Of a DNA stretch of 59,227 bases, positions 49,029 through 58,084 are shown piece after piece. The position numbers and the translations under genes were made by a program. Source of the DNA: Treponema sp. (GTDB taxonomy: Bacteria > Spirochaetota > Spirochaetia > Treponematales > Treponemataceae); contig JAKSLY010000013.1 in the NCBI GenBank assembly GCA_024400955.1, forward strand, positions 1-59,227, given 5' to 3'. The number at the start of each line of letters is the position of its first letter. Position 1 is the first letter of the stretch. Under the pieces are notes generated by a model that was not told where the DNA came from, made no database searches, and saw only the letters and a list, made by a program, of their open reading frames with translations.

Positions 49029-50366
49029 TTAAAGTGATATCTGCTTTAAAACCTTTGTAAGGTCATTCTTTTCAATAAGGTCTATAGGGCGTCCGTCAAT
49101 GTATCTTCGTGCATCCTCCGTAAATGTACCTGCCGAAATGCAGAAGCCGCGGGCAGCCTTTACGTCGCTCATGTGGCCGTGGAATTCGCGGACATAAATT
49201 TCACCGGTGGAACCCGTTGTCCTGAAGAACCTGAAGAGGGCCACATCTTCCCATTTGGAAGAATATATTTCTGCAAGAATGTCCGTGTACAGAACGTCAA
49301 CGTCGATGTTCTGGATCTTTATGGTTGAATTCCTGTATTTGGTTGTAATGAACTTTCGGCACAGGGTTACAAAGTCGCTTGAGTTTGAAGAAACGTAAAC
49401 CTGAAGGTTTGAGTTCTGGCTCAGTTCCTGGTAGCGGTTGATGAGTGTGTTCGTATCCTTGTAGTTTGAGTTGAGGGAGCGGACCTGCTTTAAAAGCCCA
49501 AGTCCCTTTGGAATCAGGTTCTTTTCAAAATAGCAGCGTGCAAGATTGTACATGATGTCGATTTTTGTTTCCGGCTCCGCATTTTCGTGCTTGAGTCCGA
49601 TTTCAAGATCCTGGATTGCAGCATCGCAGGAAGTCTTTATGTGGAAAATACCGGCCTGCAGACACGAACGTGCTCCGTAAACCGGGTCTGCCCTCAGGTG
49701 CATGAATACCTTGATTGCCTTGTCTCCGTGTCCTTCCTTGGTCATGGCATCGGCCATGTCGTACAGGGCTTCCTTGTTTCCCGGTTCTTCATCCAGGGCC
49801 TTCTTTAGGGCAGGAAGGCTTTCCCGGTATTTCTTTGCGTTGTAAAGGCACTGGCCAAGGCTAAAGTAAACTCCATGGGCTGTAGGATCTGCCATGAGTG
49901 CCTTCTTGAACAGTGGAACAGCCTTGTCGTAAAGCTGCATCTTGAACATGGTCTTGCCAAGATAGTAGTTAGGTTCGTATGCAGTGCCGTTAAGGCGTAT
50001 TGCATTGGACAGGGCCTGGATTGCTTCTTCATCCTTGTCCTGAAGGTTGATGCAGCAGATTCCGACCCTGAGAAATGCCTGGTACAGGTCGATTACGCCG
50101 TCCTTGTTTGCAAGTGCAAGCTTTACAAGCTGGGAATAGGTTGAGTGTGCCTTGTCCCACAGCTGGTTGGTAAAGTAAACGTCACCGAGAGACATCAATG
50201 CAATTGGATCGTGGGGATTCTTTGCAAGACGCTTGTTTGCCTCCCTGATAATCTGAGCCTTTGTTTTTCCAGCTGAGCCCTTTGAACCGTCCTTTGGTTT
50301 TCCAAGGAAAAGTACGAGGACAGCCACAAGGCCGATCATGAATACACCTGCAATTATAAACGACAT
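49029..50366 (-). CDS. Membrane-anchored TPR protein with Mrr-like C-terminal domain
   Basis: The 445-residue protein has an N-terminal helix (about 2-22), a basic linker, then TPR repeats over ~45-300 (HDPIALMSLGDVYF, ANKDGVIDLYQAFLRVGICCIN in parts, YFSLGQCLYNAKKYRESLPALKKAL in parts). The last ~115 residues (SDFVTLCRKFITTKYRN, then VALFRFFRTTGSTGEIYVREFHGHMSDVKAARGFCISAGTFTEDARRYI in parts, then PIDLIEKNDLTKVL) look like a restriction-endonuclease (Mrr-type) fold, but the acidic catalytic residues are not evident, so it is probably a degenerate binding module. AGGA lies 9 nt before the ATG. Confidence 0.7.
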   Translation of the reverse strand: MSFIIAGVFMIGLVAVLVLFLGKPKDGSKGSAGKTKAQIIREANKRLAKNPHDPIALMSLGDVYFTNQLWDKAHSTYSQLVKLALANKDGVIDLYQAFLRVGICCINLQDKDEEAIQALSNAIRLNGTAYEPNYYLGKTMFKMQLYDKAVPLFKKALMADPTAHGVYFSLGQCLYNAKKYRESLPALKKALDEEPGNKEALYDMADAMTKEGHGDKAIKVFMHLRADPVYGARSCLQAGIFHIKTSCDAAIQDLEIGLKHENAEPETKIDIMYNLARCYFEKNLIPKGLGLLKQVRSLNSNYKDTNTLINRYQELSQNSNLQVYVSSNSSDFVTLCRKFITTKYRNSTIKIQNIDVDVLYTDILAEIYSSKWEDVALFRFFRTTGSTGEIYVREFHGHMSDVKAARGFCISAGTFTEDARRYIDGRPIDLIEKNDLTKVLKQISL

Positions 50367-50392
50367 AACTTTTTTTCCTATTTTATTTGTGT

Positions 50393-51562
50393 CTACTTTC
50401 TGTTTTCCTCTACAAAGAGCTTTATCTTTTCAAGGGCAACCTTGATTTTGTCGGTGGCAGTTGCGTAGCAGCACCTGATGTGTCCTTCGCCGCCTTCGCC
50501 AAACACGCTTCCTGGAACTACTGCAACATTGTACTTCTGGAAAAGCTGGGTTGCAAATTCCTCGCTTGTAAGGCCAGTGCTTGTAATGTCCGGGAACATG
50601 TAGAATGCACCCGTTGGTTCTGGAACAGGAAGTCCCATGTCGCAGAATGCCTTGTACATAAGGTTGCGGCGTTGCTGGTAGCTTATGCGCATTTTTTCCA
50701 CTTCCGACCATCCGTTCCTGAGGCCTTCTGCTGCAGCATACTGGCTGAAGATTGGGGCGCAGATTGTGTTGTATCCGTGAAGCTTTACGATCTGTGCAAG
50801 AACTTCTGAAGGTGCTGCAATGTATCCGATGCGCCAGCCGGTCATGGCAAAGGACTTTGAGAATCCGTTGAGGATGATGGTGTAGTCCTTCATTCCCGGG
50901 AAGGAACCGATGGATACGTGTTCACTGCCGTCGTATGCAAGTTCGCAGTAGATTTCATCGCTGATGACCCAGATCTGGTGCTTTTTTGCAACTTCGGCAA
51001 TCTTTTCAAGTTCAGCTTTTGGAATCATTGTTCCAGTAGGATTGTTTGGCGAGCAGATCATGAGTGCCTTTGTCTTTGGAGTGCATGCCTTTTCCACCTG
51101 TTCTGCAGTAGGGTAGTAGCCGTTTACGCTTGAATCGATTGGAACGACTTTTGCCTGGCAGAGTTCAGCAAGTGGAGTGTAGTTTACATAGCATGGCTGG
51201 CTTACGATGATTTCATCACCTGGGTTCAATATTGCACGGAGGACTGCATCCACGCCTTCTGATGCACCAACGGTAATGAGGACTTCATCCTTTGGGTTGT
51301 AGTCCATGCCGTAGCGCTTCATGTATTTTGAAATTTCCTCGCGGAGTTCAATGAGACCCCAGTTTGATGTGTAGCTTGTGTGTCCCTTTTCAAGGTGGTA
51401 GAAGGCTTCTTCCCTCATGCACCATGGAGTTGGAAAGTCAGGTTCTCCAACGGAAAGTGAAATTACATCATCGTGGCCAATGAGCATCTCGAAGAATTTA
51501 CGGATGCCGCTTGGTGGAGTATTCATCATCAGTGAGCTGAATCTATCTTCTCTGTTATTCAT
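50393..51562 (-). CDS. Class I/II PLP-dependent aminotransferase
   Basis: The 389-residue enzyme has the fold-type I signature: SVGEPDFPTP, VLITVGASEGVD, CSPNNPTGTMIP, VISDEIYCELAY and the PLP lysine in ILNGFSKSFAMTGWRIGY. It resembles aspartate/aromatic-type aminotransferases of subgroup I-gamma. ATG 51562 is chosen for AAGGA 7 nt upstream; the frame opens earlier but runs into the regulator gene. It follows an Lrp/AsnC gene by 40 nt, so amino-acid control is likely. Confidence 0.88.
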   Translation of the reverse strand: MNNREDRFSSLMMNTPPSGIRKFFEMLIGHDDVISLSVGEPDFPTPWCMREEAFYHLEKGHTSYTSNWGLIELREEISKYMKRYGMDYNPKDEVLITVGASEGVDAVLRAILNPGDEIIVSQPCYVNYTPLAELCQAKVVPIDSSVNGYYPTAEQVEKACTPKTKALMICSPNNPTGTMIPKAELEKIAEVAKKHQIWVISDEIYCELAYDGSEHVSIGSFPGMKDYTIILNGFSKSFAMTGWRIGYIAAPSEVLAQIVKLHGYNTICAPIFSQYAAAEGLRNGWSEVEKMRISYQQRRNLMYKAFCDMGLPVPEPTGAFYMFPDITSTGLTSEEFATQLFQKYNVAVVPGSVFGEGGEGHIRCCYATATDKIKVALEKIKLFVEENRK

Positions 51563-51602
51563 ATATTCGTCCTTATTTTTTTTGTGGTGTCCTGCCGGCT
51601 TA

Positions 51603-52100
51603 TCAGGCCATTGCACCTTCGCGGTTGTCTCCGTTTTCCTTTACGTAAACAACATCATTTTCCTTGTATGTCTTGAGTATGAAGTGGGTTCGTGTGGCGC
51701 TTACACCCTGGAGAGTTGCAAGCTTTCTTGTCACGAAATTTGCAATGTCCTGGATTGTCTCACCTTCAAGAACAACCTTAAGGCTGTAGTTGTCGGCACT
51801 CATGACGTAAAGGCTTTTTACCTGCGGGAACCTGTAGATGCGGTCTGCGATTCCGTCGTATCCGTGTTCCCTTTCCGGAACAACCTGAAGCTCGATTTCT
51901 GCACGAACCTTGTGGCTGTGCTTGTCTTCAACTTCCGGATTGATGATGGCGGCGTACTTCATGATTATTCCGTCTTTTTCGAGCTTGGCCACGATATCCT
52001 TGACTTCCTGCGCCGATCTTTTTGTCATTGCGGCAATGTCTTCAATGCTGATGCGTGCATTATCGCGGAGCAAGTTCAAAATTTCTTCAGAAATATCCAT
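51603..52100 (-). CDS. Lrp/AsnC-family regulator
   Basis: The 165-residue protein has the AsnC-type N-terminal HTH (LNLLRDNARISIEDIAAMTKRSAQEVKDIV in parts) and a C-terminal RAM ligand domain (RFPQVKSLYVMSADNYSLKVVLEG, LATLQGVSATRTHFILKTYK). GGAGGG is 5 nt before the ATG and a TATAAT-like box lies about 25 nt further up. It is transcribed with the aminotransferase and divergently from metQ, so it may regulate both in response to an amino acid. Confidence 0.88.
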   Translation of the reverse strand: MDISEEILNLLRDNARISIEDIAAMTKRSAQEVKDIVAKLEKDGIIMKYAAIINPEVEDKHSHKVRAEIELQVVPEREHGYDGIADRIYRFPQVKSLYVMSADNYSLKVVLEGETIQDIANFVTRKLATLQGVSATRTHFILKTYKENDVVYVKENGDNREGAMA

Positions 52101-52285
52101 GATGTCCCTCCATTCATGTCCTATTATATGGTAGAAATATCCGATTTTACGGTTTTTATAAAAATATCGTATTTAGGCATTTTGTACAATTATCGGCAGG
52201 TTTTTCCGATTTCATGAATCGTGCCTCCTGGAACAGGTCATTTTGGTATAGCTTTTGTCTATGACTTCCCATAAAAACATAATAT

Positions 52286-52314
52286 TTGTAAAATATCGGT
52301 TAATTTTATATATT
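52286..52314 (+). promoter_or_regulatory. Promoter of the MetQ-like gene
   Basis: TTGTAA (52286-52291), N17, TATATT (52309-52314). It leaves a ~45-nt leader with GGAGG before the ATG. No SAM-riboswitch or T-box pattern was seen. Confidence 0.55.
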
Positions 52315-52366
52315 CCAACTATCAACGCATTGCCAGTTCAGTGCGGCATCTTACGGAGGATAAACT

Positions 52367-53146
52367 ATGAAAAAACTCGTGGCATTTGCACTTGCTGTAG
52401 TTTCAGCTGCAGCTGTTTTTGCACAGACAACACTTAAGGTCGGAGCTACTCCAGAACCTCATGCATCACTCTTGAACCTTGTAAAGGAAGACCTTAAGGC
52501 GGAAGGCGTTAACCTTGTCGTTATGGAATTTACTGATTACGTTAAGCCAAACGTTGCCCTTGAGGATGGTGAACTTGACGCAAACTTTTTCCAGCACCTT
52601 CCATACCTTGATTCATTCAACAAGGAAAGGGGATTCCATCTTGTAAACGCTGGCGGAATCCATATTGAACCTATTGCAATCTATTCAAACAAGGTCAAGA
52701 ATCTTTCTGACCTTCCAAAGAAGGCAACAATTGCAATTCCTAACGACCCTACAAACGAAGGCCGTGCACTTCTCCTTCTCCAGGCAGCTGGTCTTATTGA
52801 ACTAAGGAAGGATGCAGGTCTTGAAGCAACTCCAATGGACATTGCAAAGAATCCAAACAAGCTTAAGTTCAAGGAAATTGAGGCTGCTTCTTTGACACAT
52901 GTTCTCAAGGATGTTGATGCAGCTGTTATCAACGGTAACTATGCAATGCTTGCAAAGCTCAGCGCAACAAAGGACGGCATCTACATTGAAGGAAAGGAAT
53001 CTCCTTACGTAAACATCATTGCAGTAAAGGCTGGTAACGAAAACAACGCTGCAGTAAAGGCCCTTGTAAAGGCTCTCCAGTCACAGAAGGTTAAGGATTA
53101 CATCACAAAGACTTATCCAAACGGCGAAGTTGTAATCGCATTCTAA
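52367..53146 (+). CDS. MetQ/NlpA-family methionine-binding protein
   Basis: The 259-residue substrate-binding protein matches the NlpA/MetQ family: LKVGATPEPHASLL, FTDYVKPNVALEDGELDANFFQHLPYLD in parts, VNAGGIHIEPIAIYS, IPNDPTNEGRALLLLQ, ALTHVLKDVDAAVINGNYA in near form. Unlike most of the family it lacks a lipobox cysteine: the signal peptide ends VFAQT, so signal peptidase I would release it into the periplasm. No metN or metI gene is adjacent in the window. GGAGG lies about 8 nt before the ATG. Confidence 0.88.
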   Translation: MKKLVAFALAVVSAAAVFAQTTLKVGATPEPHASLLNLVKEDLKAEGVNLVVMEFTDYVKPNVALEDGELDANFFQHLPYLDSFNKERGFHLVNAGGIHIEPIAIYSNKVKNLSDLPKKATIAIPNDPTNEGRALLLLQAAGLIELRKDAGLEATPMDIAKNPNKLKFKEIEAASLTHVLKDVDAAVINGNYAMLAKLSATKDGIYIEGKESPYVNIIAVKAGNENNAAVKALVKALQSQKVKDYITKTYPNGEVVIAF

Positions 53147-53205
53147 TTTTTACATGCTGAACCTGAGGCTTCCTGAGTGCTGTCATTGCACCTGAGCCTC
53201 CACAA

Positions 53206-53242
53206 AATCCTCCAGGGTACCACACCTTGGGGGATTTTTTTT
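53206..53242 (+). terminator. Intrinsic terminator of the MetQ-like gene
   Basis: AATCCTCCAGG (from 53206) pairs with CCTTGGGGGATT (to ~53236) followed by T8. A second stem, GAGGCT/AGCCTC, lies just before it (about 53165-53199). Confidence 0.75.
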
Positions 53243-53338
53243 CATTTGATTTTGATGCTTTATGATGATAAATTTATTTGTGTCTTAATTGGTAACATAG
53301 AGAAGTTGCCAATTTAACCAGATAGAATGGGGAAATAT

Positions 53339-54232
53339 ATGGCAAAGAAAATTCGATATAGTCAACCATTAGCTGTTGTCTGGGATGCTTATCAGGAGTC
53401 AGTAAGAAAAAGTAAAAAGGAAGTATCTCCAAGACGATATATAAGGGAATGGATAAGGGCTAATATTAAAAGGAATTATCTAGATATTGAAGATTCAATG
53501 GATGTTCAAACTCAACTTTTAATTTCCGATATGTTTTTTGCAGACACTGAAAAGAAATTTTTACATTTATTTTTTGTTGATAAATCCCTTCGTGATTTTT
53601 TAATGGATTTACCATTGTCTGATTTTAATGGACTTGCAAATTATATTATTGAAAGCGGAGAAGAAATAGAGGATGCTTTATTATCTTCATTAGGTAACGT
53701 TTTAAAAACGGGAAGAAAATCAACAAACATTTCTTTTGGAATTCATATTCCCTTTGAGAATAAATATAGAGGGTATGCATTTAGTTTTTTGTACAAGGCT
53801 CAAGAAGACAAGTTGATATTTTCATGGTTTGTAAATCAGGACTGTGGTTTTATAACTAAAGAGGATTTTTCTAGTTTAGAAAAACAAACGGATGAAAGAT
53901 CAAAAACAATAATGTCTTATTTGAGATTGGCAGTTAATACAATTGCTTATATGAATACTTTTCCAGGCTGTATAAAAGACGGAGTTCCGGAAGAAGTAAA
54001 AGAAGAGTATTCAAAATCAATAGGAATTGCAGAAAAAGTTGTTGAAATATCCGAAGCAAAAAAATCAGGAAAGGTTGTTGTTCCTCATTTTAGAAGAGGT
54101 TATTTTAAGAGGCTTACTTCTGACTTTTATACCAAGAAAAAGGGGCAAGTTATTTTTGTAAGTAAAACAATGGTGAAGGGAACTGCTAAAACTGTTTATA
54201 CTGCTGATAATTTGGAAGAAATGGTAGATTGA
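53339..54232 (+). CDS. Unknown protein with an AcrVA2-like C-terminal motif
   Basis: The 297-residue protein (ATG 53339, GGGGA 6 nt upstream) has an all-alpha-looking N-terminal half (MDVQTQLLISDMFFADTEKKFLHLFFVDK in parts), a middle beta-rich part (NISFGIHIPFENKYRGYAFSFLYK in parts) and a C-terminal motif VVPHFRRGYFKRLTSDFYT...VIFVSKTMVKGTAK. The 'H-x-RRG-[HY]-[WF]-x-R...V.pt.Vkg' pattern is like that of AcrVA2 and its plasmid/phage relatives, where AcrVA2 blocks Cas12a production. The match is short and from memory, so function is open. AT-rich; it and the next gene form a small insert between metQ and aspS. Confidence 0.5.
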   Translation: MAKKIRYSQPLAVVWDAYQESVRKSKKEVSPRRYIREWIRANIKRNYLDIEDSMDVQTQLLISDMFFADTEKKFLHLFFVDKSLRDFLMDLPLSDFNGLANYIIESGEEIEDALLSSLGNVLKTGRKSTNISFGIHIPFENKYRGYAFSFLYKAQEDKLIFSWFVNQDCGFITKEDFSSLEKQTDERSKTIMSYLRLAVNTIAYMNTFPGCIKDGVPEEVKEEYSKSIGIAEKVVEISEAKKSGKVVVPHFRRGYFKRLTSDFYTKKKGQVIFVSKTMVKGTAKTVYTADNLEEMVD

Positions 54233-54317
54233 ATAAATTTTTAGGTAATGGTGATTTGGTTAGAATTAATTTTTTGATTCTGGTAAAATACTTTATAGAA
54301 TTAAAATAGAGGAAAAA

Positions 54318-54767
54318 ATGAAAAGAATAGTTTATTTTTGTTTGATTGTTATTTCATTAGTCTTTATATCTTGTGTATCAATCTCATCTGAAAAAAACAG
54401 AAACTTGATTATTGATGGATATACAGTAAATGAGCAAGATTTTGGAGGATGTGAAAGGTGGTATGCTGTTGATAAATATAATTATGATGATCTATTTGAA
54501 AAGGTAAGAATTCAGGTTGGTTATTTCAAGGATAATAATATTGGGTTTGTTTTGTATGAAGATGGTACTGTTGGAGAAGAAGCATATTTTTCTCGGAAAG
54601 GATTAGACTTACGATGGGATTGGGGAATTTATGAAAGTAATGGTTCAACTAGATGTAAATATAGTTTTGTTATAGAACCTGATGGAACTGGATTGTATTA
54701 TGATTTTTCTATATCAGATGATGGAATAGCTAAACCACGTGGAATTTACAGGTGTAAAAAATTTTAA
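54318..54767 (+). CDS. Small lipoprotein
   Basis: The 149-residue protein has a lipoprotein signal (KRIVYFCLIVISLVFIS with lipobox FISC at Cys19) and a short beta-rich domain (GFVLYEDGTVGEEAYF, RWDWGIYESNG, SFVIEPDGTGLYYDF). No family recognised; the repeated aromatic strands and Gly-Asn turns suggest a small sandwich. GAGGA lies 5 nt before the ATG. Low GC as in the gene before it. Confidence 0.65.
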   Translation: MKRIVYFCLIVISLVFISCVSISSEKNRNLIIDGYTVNEQDFGGCERWYAVDKYNYDDLFEKVRIQVGYFKDNNIGFVLYEDGTVGEEAYFSRKGLDLRWDWGIYESNGSTRCKYSFVIEPDGTGLYYDFSISDDGIAKPRGIYRCKKF

Positions 54768-54797
54768 TTGTAAAGGAATATTTTATTTGAGATTTGC

Positions 54798-54910
54798 CTT
54801 AGTCGCTGGAGGGGCGCGGAGCGCGTCCGGGGCATTGACCGCAGGAAAATGACACGGACCAACCGTAGGGGCGCCCGGAAGTGACGACGGCTGAAAGCCG
54901 GAAGGCCCAT
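54798..54910. repeat. GC-rich palindromic repeat before aspS
   Basis: Begins CTTAGTCGCTGGAGGGGCG (54798-54816), related to the GTTAGGTGCTGGAGGAGCG start at 45393. Continues with GC palindromes (GCGCGGAGCGCG; GGCGCCCGGAAG; GGCTGAAAGCC). Same repeat class as the two GC-rich blocks around 43.4 and 45.4 kb, more degenerate. Confidence 0.45.
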
Positions 54911-55015
54911 ATTCTTCATTTGATTTTGCAATTGTGTATAATAGAAAAAAACACTAAAATGATTCCTTAAGAAAATGGGGTTCCGGCCGATGGCTTGGAA
55001 TTTTTTGGAGAATAT

Positions 55016-56848
55016 ATGGAAAACACAAAAAGAACAGTTACTTGCGGTGACCTTCGAAAGGCCGATGTTGGAAAGAAGGTTGTTTTGAACGGTTGGGTTA
55101 GCCGCGCCCGCGACCTGGGTGGACTTACATTCATCATGCTTCGTGACCGCTACGGAATTACACAGGTTATGGTGGGGGACAATGCCAGCGACGAGGTTAA
55201 GAAAATCGCTTCTTCCCTTAAGAGTGAATTCTGTATTGCTGTGGAAGGTGTTGTAGCCGCCCGTGCAGACAAGGACATTAACAAGGACATGGCAACTGGT
55301 GAAGTTGAAGTTGAAGCTACCGACATCGAGATCTTTACTACTTCACAGGAGCTTCCTTTCTCAATTGAAGAAGTTCGCCAGAAGGACGGAACCATTGTTC
55401 TTCCTAACGAAGACCTTCGCCTTAAGTACCGCTACCTTGACCTTCGCCGCGACCCGATGCAGAAGAACATCATCCTCAGAAGCCAGGTTACCTTTGCAAC
55501 TCGCGAGTATCTTACGGAAAAGGGATTCCTTGAAATCGAAACACCAACTTTCATCAAGTCTACACCGGAAGGAGCACGTGACTATCTTGTTCCTTCTCGC
55601 GTACATCCTGGAAAGTTCTATTCACTCCCACAGTCGCCACAGCTTTACAAGCAGCTTCTTATGGTTTCTGGATTTGACAAGTACTTTCAGATTGCCCGCT
55701 GTTACCGTGATGAAGATGCCCGCGGTGACCGCCAGCCTGAATTCACCCAGATTGATATGGAACTTTCCTTCACAAACCGCGAGGAAGTTCTTTCCACAAC
55801 AGAAGGAATGATGCAGCACATTTTCAAGAAGACATTGAACTATGATCTTCCTGCAAAGTTTGACCGCATCGCATGGGAAGACGCATTTGACCTTTACGGT
55901 AGCGACAAGCCGGACCTTCGCTTTGACATGAAGATGCAGGATGCTACATTCATGGCAGACCTTGCAGACTTTAATGCATTCAAGGCAGGAGCTGCCAATG
56001 CAGGCCGTGACGTTCAGCGCCACAAGCGTTCCGGACTTAAGGCCCTTGTTGTAAAGAATGTTGCAGACAAGTACAGCCGCAAGAACATTGAAGCTCTTGA
56101 AGCTGTTGCAAAGACATACAAGGCAAAGGGGCTTGCATGGATGAAGGTTAACGCCGAAGGTGTTTTTGAAGGCGGAATCTCAAAGTTTTACGCAGGAAAG
56201 GAAGCAGAAATCTGCGCTAAGCTTGGGGCAGAAAAGAATGACCTCCTGCTTTTTGTAAGCGATGAAAACTGGCAGCTTGCATGTACAGCCCTCGGTGCAG
56301 TGCGCAAGCAGCTCGGCAAGGACCTTAACCTTTACAATCCAGCTGATGAATTCCACTTTGCATGGATCATCGACTTCCCATACTTTGCTTTCAACGAGGA
56401 AACAAATTCATGGGAAACGGAACACCACATGTTCACGCTGCCACAGAAGCAGTACTGGGATACGCTTGAATCTGACCCGGGCGCCGTAAAGGGTGACCTT
56501 TATGACCTTGTTCTCAACGGATACGAATTGGCTTCAGGATCAATGCGTATCAACGATCCTGAACTCCAGCAGCGCATTTTCAAGATCGTAGGATACAGCA
56601 ATGAGCGTGCAGAAAAGGCATTTGGCTTCCTGGTTCAGGCATTCAAGTTTGGTGCCCCACCACACGGAGGAATCGCCCCAGGTCTTGACCGCCTGATCAT
56701 GCTCATGCGTCACGAGGAATCAATCCACGAAGTAATCGCATTCCCTAAGAACAATTTGGCAGCTTCTCCAATGGATGAATGTCCAGCTCCAGTAGACGAA
56801 CAGCAGCTTAAGGATCTTCATATTAGCTGTTACGATGTAGAGGAATAG
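55016..56848 (+). CDS. aspS: Aspartyl-tRNA synthetase
   Basis: The 610-residue class II synthetase charges tRNA-Asp. N-terminal OB anticodon-binding domain (VVLNGWVSRARDLGGLTFIMLRDRYG in parts), class II motif 2 FQIARCYRDEDARGDRQPEFTQID in parts, a bacterial GAD insertion (about 290-420), and motif 3 GGIAPGLDRLIMLM. Length fits the bacterial type. ATG 55016 has GGAG 6 nt upstream; the frame opens 21 nt earlier without a site. Followed by a hairpin and a terminator. Confidence 0.95.
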   Translation: MENTKRTVTCGDLRKADVGKKVVLNGWVSRARDLGGLTFIMLRDRYGITQVMVGDNASDEVKKIASSLKSEFCIAVEGVVAARADKDINKDMATGEVEVEATDIEIFTTSQELPFSIEEVRQKDGTIVLPNEDLRLKYRYLDLRRDPMQKNIILRSQVTFATREYLTEKGFLEIETPTFIKSTPEGARDYLVPSRVHPGKFYSLPQSPQLYKQLLMVSGFDKYFQIARCYRDEDARGDRQPEFTQIDMELSFTNREEVLSTTEGMMQHIFKKTLNYDLPAKFDRIAWEDAFDLYGSDKPDLRFDMKMQDATFMADLADFNAFKAGAANAGRDVQRHKRSGLKALVVKNVADKYSRKNIEALEAVAKTYKAKGLAWMKVNAEGVFEGGISKFYAGKEAEICAKLGAEKNDLLLFVSDENWQLACTALGAVRKQLGKDLNLYNPADEFHFAWIIDFPYFAFNEETNSWETEHHMFTLPQKQYWDTLESDPGAVKGDLYDLVLNGYELASGSMRINDPELQQRIFKIVGYSNERAEKAFGFLVQAFKFGAPPHGGIAPGLDRLIMLMRHEESIHEVIAFPKNNLAASPMDECPAPVDEQQLKDLHISCYDVEE

Positions 56849-56854
56849 AAATTG

Positions 56855-56876
56855 CGAGTTTCGCTTGCGAAACTCG
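56855..56876 (+). repeat. Short perfect hairpin after aspS
   Basis: CGAGTTTCGC (56855-56864) pairs with GCGAAACTCG (56867-56876), 2-nt loop, followed by a GAGCGTAGCGAAC stretch of the same style as the GC-rich repeats elsewhere in the window. Confidence 0.5.
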
Positions 56877-56902
56877 GTAGTGAGCGTAGCGAACGGAATG
56901 TA

Positions 56903-56949
56903 AAGGCAGTTTCCAAAAGGAGGCTGCCTTATTTATTTTAAATTCATTG
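56903..56949 (+). terminator. Intrinsic terminator of aspS
   Basis: AAGGCAG (56903-56909) pairs with CTGCCTT (56934-56940), followed by ATTTATTTT. Confidence 0.75.
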
Positions 56950-57004
56950 GTATGCAGGAATGAAAAGGTCTTTTTCTTCTTGTAAAATTCTGTAGAATAT
57001 ATGC

Positions 57005-57937
57005 ATGATTATCCACACGGGAAACCGCACGGACATTCCAGCTTTTTACTCAAAATGGTTCATCAACCGCATAAGGGCAGGATTTGTTCTGGTACGGAAT
57101 CCTTACAATCCCGAGGCAGTCACAAGGTTCAAGCTGGATCCATCCGTGGTGGACCTGATTGCATTCTGTACAAAAAATCCATCCCCCATGCTGCCCCACA
57201 TGGATTTGCTTAAGCCATTCGGCCAGTACTGGTTCGTTACTATTACAGCTTACGGCAAGGATATAGAACCCAATGTTCCGTCAAAGGCTCAGGTGATGGA
57301 AGACTTTAAGGGTCTGTCAAAAATTGTGGGCATTGATTCCATGGGCTGGCGCTACGACCCGATTTTTATTGATGAAAAACATACAGTGGAATGGCATCTT
57401 GAGCAGTTTGAGATGATGGCAAAAAATCTTTCTGGCTACACCAAAACCTGCGTCATAAGTTTTATCGATTTATATCAGAAGGTAAAACGGAATTTTCCGG
57501 AAGCAAGGGAAGTTTCATCTGAAGAAAGAATTATCCTTGGCAAGGAGTTCATAAGAATTGCCGGCGAGAATGGCATGGTCATAAAACCTTGTGCGGAAGG
57601 AACAGACCTCGCTGCTTTTGGTGCCGACTGTTCAGGCTGCATGACTCAGGCAACTTTTGAAACTGCATTGCATGCCCATCTGAATGTTCCAAGGGGAACC
57701 GGTATCCAACGTAAAGGGGAGTGTGCATGCATCCTGGGTTCGGACATCGGCGCCTACGATACCTGCGGCCATTTTTGCAGATACTGCTATGCAAATACCG
57801 ATGCTCGCCTCGTTATGCAAAACATGAAGCGGCACAATCCAGACTCTCCATTTTTATTGGGGAATCTTTTGCCGGATGATGTTATCCGTGATGCCCTTCA
57901 GCAAAGCTGGATAGATAGGCAGCAGTATCTGTTTTGA
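57005..57937 (+). CDS. DUF1848 protein, radical-SAM/photolyase-like
   Basis: The 310-residue protein follows the DUF1848 pattern: IIHTGNRTDIPAFYSKWFINRIRAGFVLVRNP in parts, FCTKNPSPMLPHMDLL, QYWFVTITAYG, RYDPIFIDEKHTVEWH, and a Cys-rich end with CSGCM, ECACILGSDIGAYDTCGHFCRYCYANTD in parts (a C-x3-C-x2-C cluster as in Fe-S radical enzymes). Likely an Fe-S enzyme; substrate unknown. The ATG has no ribosome-binding site and lies 6 nt after TAGAAT, a further leaderless candidate. Confidence 0.8.
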   Translation: MIIHTGNRTDIPAFYSKWFINRIRAGFVLVRNPYNPEAVTRFKLDPSVVDLIAFCTKNPSPMLPHMDLLKPFGQYWFVTITAYGKDIEPNVPSKAQVMEDFKGLSKIVGIDSMGWRYDPIFIDEKHTVEWHLEQFEMMAKNLSGYTKTCVISFIDLYQKVKRNFPEAREVSSEERIILGKEFIRIAGENGMVIKPCAEGTDLAAFGADCSGCMTQATFETALHAHLNVPRGTGIQRKGECACILGSDIGAYDTCGHFCRYCYANTDARLVMQNMKRHNPDSPFLLGNLLPDDVIRDALQQSWIDRQQYLF

Positions 57938-58084
57938 AAAATTAAAGTTGACCTGCAACTACTGCATAATCAGGACTAAGCTCTGAAACAAAGGGGCAAT
58001 ACGCAGGCGCTTAATGCCAAATAGGGAATGACATTTTTCTAGAAAATAATTTTCACGTCACCTTCTTTTCATTATACTTTCATC

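Noticed and set aside
52200..52366. SAM riboswitch or T-box in front of the MetQ-like gene
   Set aside because: None of the conserved core motifs or the expected stem order could be found; only a promoter and GGAGG are visible.
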